From Aptenodytes patagonicus (Eukaryota; Chordata; Aves; Sphenisciformes; Spheniscidae), in NCBI RefSeq assembly GCF_965638725.1, contig NC_134961.1, positions 1,612,001 to 1,676,000 of the forward strand: a stretch of DNA of 64,000 bases, written 5' to 3'. Shown in pieces: positions 39,803-50,107 of this stretch. The notes beneath the pieces were generated by a model. That model saw nothing but the letters and a program-made list of their open reading frames with translations. It had not been told where the DNA came from and searched no databases. Made by a program: the position numbers and the translations under genes. Numbering within the stretch: the stretch's first letter is position 1; every line of letters starts with the position of its first letter.

Positions 39803-40790
39803 TGGCATGCAGGTGCCCATGCTGGGATGTGGGTGCCCATACTGGGATGTGGGTGCCATACTGGGATGTGGGTGCCCATGCAGGTGCCCATACTGGGATG
39901 TGGGTGCCAAACTGGGATGTAGGTGCCCATACTGGGATGCGGGTGCCCATACTGGGATGCGGGTGCCATACTGGGATGTGGGTGCCCATACTGGGATGCA
40001 GGTACCCATACTGGGATGTGGGTGCCTGTACTGGGATGCGGGTGCCCATACTGGGATGTAGGTGCCCATACTGGGATGTGGGTGCCATACTGGGATGCAG
40101 GTGTCATACTGGGATGTGGGTACCCATGCGGGTGCCCATACTGGGATGCGGATGCCATACTGGGATGTGGGTGCCCATGCTGGGATGCAGGTACCCATAC
40201 TGGGATGTGGGTGCCCATACTGGGATGCGGGTGCCCATACTGGGATGTGGGTGCCATACTGGGATGCAGGTGCCCATGCAGGTACCCATACTGGGATGTG
40301 GGTGCCTGTACTGGGATGCGGGTGCCCATACTGGGATGTGGGTGCCCATGTGGGTGCCCATACTGGGATGCGGATGCCATACTGGGATGTGGGTGCCCAT
40401 GCTGGGATGCAGGTAACATGCCAGGATACGGATTCCTGTAGCAGGATGCAGGTGCTGTACTGTGATGCAGAAACCTGTACCAGTGTGCAGGTACTGACTG
40501 GGAGGCAGGTACCGTACCAGGATGTGGGTACCAGTACTGGGATGCAGGTGCTGTACTGGGATGCAGGTACCATACCAGGATGCGGGCACCTATACTGGCA
40601 TACGTGTACCCGTACTGGGACGCAGGTAATGTAACTGGAATGCGGGTTCCGGTACCGGCACCGGCATGCAGGTACCGCACTGGGATGCAGGGACTGTACT
40701 GGGATGGGGGTGCTCGTACTGGGACGCGGGTGGGTACCGTACCGGCAGGTGGGTACCAGTACCGGGACGCGGGTACCCCCGCCAGACTGC
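39803..40790. repeat. Minisatellite, ~20-bp unit, upstream of RHBDL1
   Basis: The consensus unit on the + strand is GTGCCCATACTGGGATGTGG, with 19-bp variants lacking one C and composite units containing CCATGCAGGTG. The array is regular from about 39803 to 40415 (roughly 30 units). It then decays to diverged copies (GTACTGGGATGCAGG types) until about 40790, where the RHBDL1 CpG-rich region begins. The repeat leaves long stop-free frames on both strands. I treat these as by-products because the translations are repeats of the unit and nothing else. Confidence 0.95.
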
Positions 40791-40799
40791 CGGTGCCCG

Positions 40800-41173
40800 G
40801 TGCCGGCTCCCTCCCCGTGCCGTGTCTCGGGGCGCGGGGCCGGGGCTGCCGGCGGGGCGGAGCGGGGCGGGGCGGGGCGGGTCCCGGTTCCCCGCGCGGC
40901 GGCGGGGGGGGGGGGGGGAGCGCTGCGCCGTGCGCTGCGGCGGGGGCGGCTCCGCTCGGCTCCGCTCCCGCCCCCGCCGCCGCCGCCGCCGCCGCCCCGC
41001 TGCCATCGGCGGCTCCCGGCGCCGCCGCTCGTAGCTCGCTCCCGGGCCCGCCGCAACGCGGGGCTGGCGGGGAGAGCCGCCCCCCCGCCGCCCCCGCCGC
41101 CCGCGCCGCTCCCCTGCCCGGCTCGCCGGCCCCGGGCGCGGGGGAGCGGCGGAGCCCGCCGCCCGCCGGGTGC
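40800..41173 (+). promoter_or_regulatory. CpG-island promoter / 5' UTR of RHBDL1
   Basis: The sequence changes abruptly from minisatellite to CpG-rich DNA with GC boxes (GGGGCGG repeated near 40860-40880), a run of 15 G at 40904-40918 and CCGCCGCCG runs, directly before the RHBDL1 ATG. No TATA box is evident. The transcription start is not defined by sequence alone. Confidence 0.6.
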
Positions 41174-44100
41174 ATGGACAGGAGCTCCCTGCTCCAGCTC
41201 ATCCAGGAGCAGGTGAGAGCGAGGCGGGGGGGGTCTCCGGGCACCGGGCAACGCTGCCGGGGGGGCGGGCGGGCACCGGGCTCCGCTCCAGGGGGGGGGC
41301 CGCCGTGCACCGGGCATCGCTACCGGGGGGAGGATGCTCGCATGCACCGGGCACGGCTGCCGCGCAGCGGGCAGCGCTGCTCGCGGGTCTGGCAGGCACC
41401 GGGCAGCGCTGCCCGCCCAGGGCAGCTACCGCGCCCGCTGCCCCCCGCTGAACATCCCCCGGTGCCCCCCATCACTGCCCCGGGGGACCCGGGGCCCCGT
41501 CGCGCCGCTGAGACCACGCAACTCAGCTCACTTGTGGCCTCCTCCTCGCCCCAGCGCTCCCCGCTCCGCCTGCCCCGGGCTGGATCCTGCCGGGTGCACC
41601 CTCAAGGACGAGGGGTGCTGGGCAGCCGAGCCCCAACGCCTGCGGCGGTGCCGAGTCCCAGCACTGGGTGCAGGATGGGGCCCCGGGGCTGCCGTGGGGC
41701 TCAGCCACCCCGGTGAGGCTCGCCTTCGTGGGGGGCTGCATCCAGCCCCGTGACCTGATTGCAGGATCAGGCCGTGGAGCATTAACGCTGCGTAGTGGTG
41801 GGTTCCACTCCGCTGGCAGGATCAGGCCCCGATGCGTTAGCACCCGCTGCACCCTGGCCCCATCCCTGCCCGGCGCTCGGCCCCGAGCATCTCCCCTGGC
41901 GCTCAGCCGCCTCGTCCCTCCGTCCCCACCCAGCCCAGGCCGAGCCGGCGGCTCTCTTCTGGGGATGGGGAGGGAATTTATTGGGGGTCAGGAATATTAA
42001 TGGTCCCCCCCTCGCCCCCAGCTGGCTCCGTGACCTTGGCCAAGTCCCCCGTCCTGCCCAGCCGAGGAGCTGCGGTGCTGTCCCCCGTGTCACCCCACCA
42101 TCGGTGCTGGGTCTCCGTGCACCTCCGAGCCCTTCGGGAATGAGCAGCATCTTCCCCAGGCGAGAGCAGGACCTGGGAGAGCCCAGCAGGGCCGAGGGGC
42201 TGTGGGGGCTAGGGATCGCCCGCCCCCCCCCCCCTCCGGGGGGCTGCGGGGGGGCCAGTGGGGCTGGGGTGGGGGGAGATGCACCCCCAAAGTGGAGAGG
42301 GTCTTCTGGCCACTGCCGGGGCTCTCCGGGGGCCGGTGAGCTTGGCGTGCGCCGGCATGTGGGGACAACATGTGCCAGGTTCCGGCGTGGCACAGGCACG
42401 TGGCGTCTGTGGGGCGGCGTGTGCTGCTTGTGGGGTGCAGGGGACGGGTGGCACCGGGGTGCTCCTGCACCCCGATGGCTGGGGCTGCTCCGTGGGCTGG
42501 CGGCTGCTGCGAGGCTGCAAGCACTGCCCGCACCCTGCAGCCCGCACCCTGCACCCGTGCCCACCTCAGGCAGGGACTCCAGGCAGCCGGACCCCCCTTG
42601 GGAAAGCAGCTTTGGCTGTTCCCTGGCTGGGGCCGGAGGGACGGGGTGCACACCGGGGTGGGGGTACGATCCCATACCCCTAGCACGCCTTCTCCTGCCT
42701 GTCCCATGAGGACGAGTTTCCTCTTCTGCATTTCATTCCCCTGACCAAGAAAGGAGCAAACCCAACGCTATTTGCAGGGTAATTCTGCGGGGCGCGGGGT
42801 CCCGGCCACCCTCAGCAGGGCTCGAGCTGTGCTCCGGCCATTGGTGCCCTCTCCCCATCTCCATCATCCTCATGCCACCCCGGGCTCCTCGTCTCCACGA
42901 GCGGGACCATGTCGGATACCCCATGGTGCTGGGTGCCCGATGGTGCGGGGTGCCTGGAGGGCTCAGGGTGCCCCGGGGATGGTGCGGGGTGCCCCAGCAC
43001 AAGGTGCCCGGCGTGACGGAGCCCCAGCGGCGGCAGCGAGGGCACGCGGGAGGAGCGGCAGGAGGAGGAGGAGGAGGAGACTGGTGCCAGGGCTGCGCGT
43101 GTGTTTAGCTTCGTGGCTTCCTGGCTGGCAGGCTGCTGGCGGCGAGAAATAACTGAGTGGGAGAGTGTTGGCTGCGCCGCGGGAGACGGGGACGCCAGCA
43201 CAGCACGGGACACCCGCACGGCACGGGGCACCCACACGGTGCGGGGTACAGAGTGGGCGCAGGTTGTAGCCTCCCTCGCAGAGGCAGGGGCTGGTGTTAT
43301 GGAGTGGCAAATAATGCCACCAGGCTTGAGGCCGGGGTGAGGGGCACCGGAAGGTCTCCCCGACCGATCAGGGAGCCGCAGGCCCGGCATCCGGTGATGC
43401 CCCGTGCCGTGCCTCACAGCTCGACCCCGAAAACACCGGCTTCATTGGGGTGGAGACGTTCGCCAGCCTCGTGCACAGCCATGAGCTGCCCCTGGACCCC
43501 GCCAAGCTGGACATGCTGGTGGCCCTGGCACAGGGCAACGACGAGGGGCAGGTCTGCTATCAGGAGCTGGTAGACCTGGTCAGTGCCGGGGGGCCACGGG
43601 GACGGGGGCGAGCGGCCGGGTGCCAGCCCGGGGGGGGCACTGGGCACCTCCCTGTGCCCCTGGGGAGGGGGCAGACACCGGTGGTCCCCAGGGTCTCCCC
43701 TGGCATGGGATGATGGCACGACCTTGGGGTGGCTTGTTCGGCCGGTCCCACCGGGGTGGCGGCGATGGGCAGGGGGTGGCCACAAGCCCACCGGGCCCGA
43801 GCTGCCCCTGCGGCCCCCGCGGGCACGGCCTCTCTCCGCAGATCAGCAGCAAGCGCTCGAGCAGCTTCAAGCGCGCCATCGCCAACGGGCAGCGAGCCCT
43901 GCCCCGCGACGTGTTGCTGGACGAGACCGGCCTGGGCTTCTACAAGCGCTTCGTCCGCTACGTGGCCTACGAGATCCTGCCCTGTGAGATGGACCGGCGC
44001 TGGTACTTCTACCAGCACCGCACGTGTCCGCCCCCCGTCTTCATGGCAGCCGTCACCCTCACCCAGGTATGGGGCTGGCACCAAGGCTGAGCCTGGCTGA

Positions 44101-46489
44101 AGTGTCTCGGTGCCCATGGGGGGCTCAGACTGGGGGTGGAGGGGACGGGTGCCACCAGTTGTGATGTCCTGGTGGCTGTGGATGCCTCAGACCCAGGATG
44201 GAGGGGACGGGTGACCCCAGTTGTGATGTCCCAGTGCCCATATGGGGGGCTCAGACCTGGCATGGAGGGGACGGGTGACCCTGGTGGTGTCCTGGTGCCC
44301 ATACAAGGGGCTCGGACCCAGGGTGGAGGGGACGGGTGACCCCAGTTGTGATGTCCCAGTGCCCATATGGGGGGCTCAGACCTGGCATGGAGGGGACAGG
44401 TGACCCTGGTGGTGTCCTGGTGCCCATATGAGGGGCTCAGACCCAGGGTGGAGGGGATGGGTGACCCCAGTTGTGATGTCCTGGTGGCCGTGGAAGGGCT
44501 CAGACCTGAGGCAGAGGGGATGGGTGACCCTGGTTGTGGTGTCCCGGTGGCCATGGGGGCTCAGACCCAGGGCAGAGGGGACAGGTGAACCCTGGTTGTG
44601 ATGTGTCCTGGTGCCCATATGTGGTCTCAGACCCAGGGTGGAGGGGATGGGTGACCCCAGTTGTGATGTCTCGGTGCCCACATGGGGGCCTCAGACGCAG
44701 GACAGAGGCCACGGGTGACCCGGTTGTGATGTGCCGGTGGCTATATGGGGTCTCAGACCTGGGGTGGAGGGGACGGGTGACCCTGGCTGTGATGTCCTGG
44801 TGACCGTTTGGGGCTCAGACCCGGGGCAGAGGTGCCAGGTGCCCCACGTCCCAGCACCCTGCCCCAGGCCAGAGGGACGGGTGGGGGTCTTGGCAGTACC
44901 AGGGCTGACGGCCGTGGGGTTTGGTGCAGATCATCGTGTTCCTCTGCTACGGGCCCGCCTGAACAAGTGGGTGCTGCAGACCTACCACCCCGAGTACATG
45001 AAGAGCCCCCTGGTCTACCACCCCGGGCACCGGGCACGCGCCTGGCGCTTCGTCACCTACATGTTCATGCACGTGGGGTAGGTCCCTGCTGGGCAGGGGG
45101 CGGGGGGAGGACACTGGGGGGCTGCGTGGCTGAGCCACCGCGTGTCCCCTCCTGTGCCTGGGCAGGCTGGAGCAGCTGGGGTTCAACGCCCTCCTGCAGC
45201 TGATGATCGGGGTGCCCCTGGAGATGGTGCACGGCATCCTGCGCATCAGCTTCCTCTACCTGGCCGGCGTCCTGGCAGGTGGGGGCATGCCCGGGGGGGG
45301 GGGGGGGGCTGCCCCCACCGGTCCCCCACCCGGCCGGGGCTGCGGTCCCTGTCACCAGCCCTGGGGAGGGCAGGGGGAGATGCACCCCGAGTTTGATGGG
45401 GATGCAGGGCTTCGCTCACCGCCCGCTCTTGACCGCTGGGGTACCACCCTGCACCGGCGCAGGCCGCTGCCAGCATCACTCGCCCCGGGGGGCTGGGGGG
45501 CAGTGCAGCCTGTAATTAATTAACGTGGACTGTAATTAATTAATGCTATGGGGGGCGAGGCCCCACGCTGAGCCCTGCCCGTGCCCGCAGGCTCCCTCAC
45601 CGTCTCCATCACGGACATGCGGGCCCCCCTGGTCGGGGGCTCGGGGGGGGTCTACGCGCTCTGCTCGGCCCACCTCGCCAACGTCGTCATGGTCAGCGCC
45701 GCCGGCATCGGGGCAGGGGGCACTGGGGGTGTGTGGGAGGGTGGGCAGCGTGGTGTGACATCGGAGGGGGAATGCCGTGGGGTGGGGGCCATTGGGTGGC
45801 ATTGTAGGGTGGGCAGCATGGTGTGGCACTGGGGCGGGGGGGGGGGGCACCGTCACAGAGGGGAGCACCTTGGGGGGGCGTCATGGGTGGGGGTGGGTGG
45901 GGAGGAGCGGGGACCTGGTGGGGGGCTCTGTGGGGACAGGGCACAGCTCCCCTGGGGCACGCTGGGGGGCCCCAGCGCCGGAGCATCACCGGTGCCGGGG
46001 CATCGCCGGTGCCAGCCCATCGTCCATCTGTCCGTCCGTCCGCCCGCAGAACTGGGCCGGGATGCGCTGCCCCTACAAGCTGCTGCGGATGGTGCTGGCG
46101 CTGGTGTGCAGTGAGTACCCGGCCGTGCCCCCCCCCCCCCAATCCCAGGGGGTACCCGTGGCGGGGGGCGAGGGGCGAGGCGGGGGGGGCTGAGCACATC
46201 CCGGCGCTGTCTTACAGTGAGCTCGGAGGTGGGTCGCGCCGTCTGGCTCCGCTTCTCCCCCCCGTTGCCGGCCTCGGGCCCCCAGCCCAGTTTCATGGCC
46301 CACCTGGCGGGGGCCATCGTGGGCATCAGCATGGGGCTGACCATCCTGCGCAGCTACGAGGAGAGCCTGCAGGACCAGTGCGGCTGGTGGGTCCTGCTCC
46401 TCTCCTACGGCACCTTCCTCCTCTTCGCCGTCTTCTGGAACATCTTCGCCTACGACCTGCTGGGGGCACAGATCCCCCCCCCGCCATAA
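41174..46489 (+). CDS. RHBDL1: RHBDL1, rhomboid-like intramembrane serine protease 1 (one apparent frameshift)
   Basis: RHBDL1 belongs to the rhomboid family, which cleaves transmembrane substrates inside the membrane; its own substrates are poorly known. Exons: 41174-41212, 43420-43578, 43842-44066, 44930-45077, 45166-45278, 45591-45691, 46050-46110, 46218-46489. Start: ATG of [13 protein letters not shown]. Exon 2 carries an EF-hand-like segment (LDPENTGF). Six to seven membrane spans follow; the catalytic motif GGSGG (Ser ~246) is in exon 6 and the partner His (FMAHLAG, ~311) in exon 8. With one base restored in exon 4 the protein is 372 residues, close to mammalian RHBDL1. As written, GGG at 44951-44953 is followed by CCC GCC TGA, a stop at 44960-44962, where the family has ...CYGARLNKW. 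A missing G is the simplest explanation. Donors at 43579 and 45692 are GTCAGT and GTCAGC. Intron 1 (2.2 kb) holds nothing recognised. Confidence 0.93.
44118..44840. repeat. Minisatellite, 60-67-bp unit, in RHBDL1 intron 3
   Basis: About 12 tandem copies of a unit reading GGCTCAGACCCAGGGTGGAG, then GGGACGGGTGACC, then (C/T)AGTTGTGATGTCC, then (C/T)GGTG(C/G)CC fill most of the 863-bp intron between 44066 and 44930. Copies start near 44121, 44184, 44248, 44308, 44375, 44436, 44499, 44558, 44627, 44691, 44753 and 44813. Copies differ by point changes and short indels, so the array is not recent. Confidence 0.93.
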
Positions 46490-46936
46490 CCTGCCCCCCA
46501 CCCCCCCCCACCCCACTCCAGCCCTTTATTTATTTATTTTTTTTTTCCTATCGCTGGCCAAGCCCGGTGGAGGGGGGGGCTCCCCGCGCGTGACATGGGG
46601 ACGGGCCACTCCCCCCCCCCCGCCCGCCTGCCCCCTCGGTGCTAGCAAGCGCGCCGCCCCCCCATGGGCTGCGTCCCGTCCCCCAAATGTACCCTGGCAA
46701 CCCCCCCCCCACCCCCAAAGGATGCTTCAGCCCTGCCCCGGCATCGCCAACCCCCCGGGGTGCCCTTGGGAAGGAGCCAAGCAGGGGGACGGGGCGGGGG
46801 GGGACAGGATGGGACGGGACCCCACTTGCTCCCGTACCCCCTTTCCAGAGTGGGGGCCGACTCGTTGCCCCCCAGGACCTGCACTTTCACGCGAAGGACT
46901 GGTGCCAAAATAGGAACGATTTATTTTTCTATGCCA

Positions 46937-46952
46937 AATAAATATAAATAAA
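46937..46952 (+). terminator. Two overlapping-range poly(A) signals of RHBDL1
   Basis: AATAAA occurs at 46937-46942 and again at 46947-46952, about 450 bp after the RHBDL1 TAA (46487-46489). The UTR also contains an ATTTATTTATTT stretch near 46525-46540, an AU-rich element type that could affect mRNA stability. Confidence 0.8.
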
Positions 46953-47639
46953 TGAAACAGAGAGGAAAAAAAAGAGTAATACGGGGAGAGCCCAGCAGGA
47001 AGGCGAATCGGCTGAGACCGGCACAACTCGTTTCGGCAGTGCCCTCGGCGGCGCAGCCCCCCCCCCCCCCGGTGTCCCGACCCCCCCACCCCCCGCTTTG
47101 CTGCCAGCCGCCCTCCCCGCGGCGGGGGGCTCGCCCCGGGATGGGGTGCGGGGGGGGGGGGGAGGGGGAGGCGCTCCGACCCTCCCCTCCCCCCCCCCCC
47201 CCCCCGACCTTTTTGGAGTATAAATAAATATTTGCACACTGCCGGGGCCTGCGTCTCTCTTGGGGGGGGGGAAGGGGGGGAGATGGGGATTTTGGGGGTG
47301 TCGGGGGGTGCCCCCCCCCCCATCCCTGCTGCGTTTCTGCTGATTCAATGGGGGCGCCGGGGCTGGCTGGCCCCGGGGCGCGGGGCGGGGGGGGGGCCGG
47401 GGGGGGGCCACAGCCGGGGACGGGACTTACTGGAGCAGAAAACTCTGGGAGGGGTGAAACGGCACCCGGCTGAGCCCCGCGGTGCGGGCTGCCATGGGGG
47501 GCGGCGGGGGGGGGGCCGGGGTATAGGTGTGCAGGGCTGTGGGTGTCTGCAGCACGGGCTGGGCACTGAAGGCCCCCTTCCCCCCACCCCCCCATGCTCC
47601 AGCGCACCCACGTCTGGCCCCACGCAGCCAAACACGCGC
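46953..47639. other. Intergenic G/C-homopolymer-rich DNA
   Basis: Between the RHBDL1 poly(A) signals and the STUB1 upstream region the sequence is dominated by runs of C or G (for example near 47059, 47151, 47190 and 47384). I see no gene, RNA gene or known interspersed repeat. Base-level accuracy here is doubtful for the same reason. Confidence 0.6.
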
Positions 47640-48162
47640 GCCCCCCCCCCCCAGCCCTCCCGCTCCCCTTTACCCCCCCATCAAACCCCACAACCCGCCT
47701 GCACCCCCACACCCCCATCCAGCCCCACATCCCCCCTGCACCCCCCAACCCCACACCCCCCCATCCAGCCCCCCCCCCATCCAGCCCTACAAACCTCACC
47801 CGCGCCCCGCCCCTCCGCTCCCACACCCCGCCCCTCCGTCCCCCGGGCCCGCCCCTCCTCTCCCCACACCCCGCCCCTCCGTCCCCCGGGCCCGCCCCTC
47901 CTCTCCCCAGACCCCGCCCTCCGTGCCCCCGGGCCCGCCCCTCCGCTCCCCAGAGCCCGCCCCTCCGTCCCCCGGGCCGGCCCGCCCCCCACCCCGCCCC
48001 CCCGCTCCCTGGCCCCGCCCCTCTCCCTGGCCCCGCCCCCGCGGCGGTCCGGCCCCGGAAGCGGCGGCGGCGGCGGCGGTGGCGGCTGTCGCAGTGCGCG
48101 GCCGGAGCCAGCGGAGCCGCCGGCCCCAGCGGCGGCCGGGCCGGGCCGGGCCGGGCGGCGCC
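47640..48162 (+). promoter_or_regulatory. CpG-rich promoter region of STUB1 with imperfect tandem GC boxes
   Basis: Directly upstream of the STUB1 ATG, about 47806-48000 consists of imperfect tandem copies built from CCGCCCCTCCG, TCCCCCGGGCCCGCCCCTC and CTCTCCCC. The result is a ladder of Sp1-type CCCGCCCC boxes. An ETS-like CCCCGGAAGC lies at about 48053-48062, followed by a CGG triplet run and GGGCC repeats. CpG density is high and no TATA box is present. This resembles an Sp1/ETS-driven housekeeping promoter. Confidence 0.65.
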
Positions 48163-49340
48163 ATGAAGGGGAAGGAGGAGCGGGAGGGCGGCGCGGCGGG
48201 GCCCGGGGCGGCGGGGCCGGGCGCGGGGGGCGGCAGCCCCGAGAAGAGCCACAGCGCGCAGGAGCACAAGGAGCAGGGAAACCGGCTCTTCGGCGGCCGC
48301 AAGTACCCCGAGGGCGCCGCCTGCTACGGCCGCGCCATCGTGAGTCCCAACGGCACCCCCACCCCGGGCTGGGACCCACCCCCGGGACCGGACCCCCTGG
48401 GACGGGACCCCCCCCCCCCGGGCCTGGCCCGGCCCGGATATCCCCCGGGACAGGACCCCCCCGGCCTAGAACACACACCCCCTCCCCCCTCCCCCCCCGG
48501 GCCTGGACCCCCCCCACCCCTCCCCTGGGCCTGGCCTGGCCTCCCCCACCTCAGCCTGGACTACTTCCCCCCAGCCCTGGGGGGGCCTGGCCTGGACCCC
48601 CTGCTTTCAGGCTTGGACACCCCCCCCCCCCCCCCCCGCCTTCCCCCCCCCTGCTTTTCGGGCCTAGACCACCCCCCCAGGCCCGGCCTGAACCCCGCTT
48701 CCCCCCCGGGCCTGGACACCTCCCTGAGCTCGGACCGCCCCCCCCCCCCCCCCCCCCCAGCCAGGCATGTCCCACCACTGGGCCCTGAGCTGGACCCTCA
48801 TGTGTCCACACCCCCCCCCCTCCCACCCCCCCCACCCCCCCCCTCCCAGGGTGCCCCCAGCTCGGGCCTGTTCCCCCTGACCCCGCCACATCCCCAGGCT
48901 GGGCTTGGTAGTGCCGACCCACCCTGGGGTAGAGGGCTCCAGCCCCTCCCCCCCCAGGCCAGGGCATGGTGTGTGGGGGGGGGGGCCTGCTGTCCCCTCT
49001 GGCTGGGGACGGGGGGCTGCCCCATGGGGCCTGGCCCCAGCTTGTCCCCCATCCATCCCGGCAGCTCCCCAGGGGTGCAAGCCCGTGCCGGCGCTCCGGG
49101 CTCTCACCAGGATGACGGCGTTGCGCAGCCGGCTCACCGAGTCACCCTGTTGTCACCCTCTGGTCACCGCATCTCGCCCCTGCCAGTGGTTGCCGTCACC
49201 GGCCATAACCCAGGTCTCGCCCTTGCAGAACCGCAACCCCTTGGTGGCCGTCTACTACACCAACCGAGCCACTCTGCTACCTGAAGATGCAGCAGCCACG
49301 ACAAGGCGCTGGCGGACTGCAAGCGAGCCCCTGGAGCTGG
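48163..49340 (+). CDS. STUB1: STUB1 (CHIP), U-box E3 ligase / co-chaperone, 5' part only, interrupted by gap
   Basis: STUB1/CHIP binds the C-terminal EEVD tails of HSP70/HSP90 through N-terminal TPRs and ubiquitinates clients through a C-terminal U-box, in the cytosol. Exon 1 is 48163-48339 (59 codons): it starts [10 protein letters not shown], then a Gly-rich stretch, then [13 protein letters not shown] and [13 protein letters not shown], the first TPR helix. Exon 2 starts at 49229 with [14 protein letters not shown] and runs into the N gap at 49341. Within it, compared with the conserved continuation [15 protein letters not shown], there are three single-base insertions: A at 49271, a C at about 49296-49297, and a C within 49328-49331. 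The remaining TPRs, coiled coil and U-box are not in the window. Frame damage this dense in a conserved gene beside a gap points to poor consensus sequence, not gene loss. Confidence 0.9.
48400..48860. repeat. C-homopolymer-rich degenerate repeat in STUB1 intron 1
   Basis: The intron is built from degenerate units of GGGCCTGGACC(C)n and (C)8-16 runs, notably near 48619-48637 and 48740-48759. The G-rich complement can form G-quadruplexes. It precedes the assembly gap by about 0.5 kb. Confidence 0.8.
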
Positions 49341-49440
49341 NNNNNNNNNNNNNNNNNNNNNNNNNNNNNNNNNNNNNNNNNNNNNNNNNNNNNNNNNNNN
49401 NNNNNNNNNNNNNNNNNNNNNNNNNNNNNNNNNNNNNNNN
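49341..49440. other. Assembly gap (100 N)
   Basis: Exactly 100 N follow STUB1 exon 2 directly. A round 100 is the usual placeholder for a scaffold gap of unknown size. By synteny with human 16p13.3 the missing DNA should hold the rest of STUB1 exon 2 and later STUB1 exons, JMJD8 (minus strand) and the 3' exons of WDR24. Confidence 0.97.
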
Positions 49441-50107
49441 GAGCTCTTCAGCTTGCTGCCTGCGGTGCTTAAGTCAGCGACAGACAGCGACCCGTCTGGA
49501 TGCCGAGCTTGGCGGAGGAGAGTGTTTCCTTTGATGTTATTCGAGGATTTGCCACTCACCCTGGGAACCTGTCCCTGCAAGGTCTGACAGCTAATTTGGA
49601 GTCCTCACCCCTCACTTTTATATGCCATTGAGAAGAGGAAAAACAAGTTTTCCTGCTTCATCAGCCCACGACGGGGCTCTCCACGCCCGCGAGCCGCTCG
49701 CAGAGCTGGGCTGTCCTCTCCCTTTGCAAGGCAGAAGACAACCTCTCCGCTCCAGCGGCGAGATGGAGGTTCTCCATCCCCAGCCCTCGGTCACAGTCAC
49801 TAATTAAATAACTGCAAAGATGGTACCAGCCCCATGCCCTGCCACAGCTTCAAACTTCATTCCAAGGAGGGAAGGGAGCGGCATACAAGGCTGCACGGCT
49901 CAAGGCCAGGCTGGCCGCTCGCTCCTCACCCCCCCACGGAAAATGGCTGCGTTCAAACGTTGCCAACCTGCAAGCCAGCGTGGTCTGAGGCTGGGGGAGA
50001 GCCGTCCCTGCTCCCACCCCGCGACTCCAGCCCAGCCGAGGAGCCGTCCCCGCTCTCCTGCTCACGGAGCCGCCACATCGTTCGCTTGTGGCTCCGGCAC
50101 CCCTTAC
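49441..50107. other. Sequence right of the gap, probably WDR24 intron, nothing recognised
   Basis: The piece is less GC-rich than its surroundings. The next WDR24 exon after 50108 should begin with a sequence like FNLKDMAPGL, and nothing like it is visible. A minus-strand frame stays open from 49580 into the gap (KSSNNIKGNTLLRQ, HPDGSLSVADL) but matches nothing I know, including JMJD8 and the WDR24 C-terminus. Most likely it is intron. Confidence 0.5.

Noticed and set aside
38749-40416. 555-codon open frame on the + strand
   Set aside because: Its second half merely translates the 20-bp minisatellite; no start context, splice link or family similarity, and the minus strand is equally open.
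39583-41310. 575-codon open frame on the minus strand, overlapped by another of 533 codons
   Set aside because: Same minisatellite read backwards, extending into the RHBDL1 CpG island. Open frames on both strands and in several phases are expected from a stop-free repeat whose unit is not a multiple of three.
47232-49284. Proline-rich open frames of 518 and 585 codons on the + strand over the STUB1 promoter and intron 1
   Set aside because: Produced by C-homopolymers and CpG-island composition; the real coding signal is only STUB1 exon 1 and exon 2.
49441-49580. Minus-strand open frame continuing into the N gap as a JMJD8 or WDR24 exon
   Set aside because: Its residues match neither a JmjC protein nor the WDR24 C-terminus as I know them, and the apparent length is inflated by Ns being read as open.
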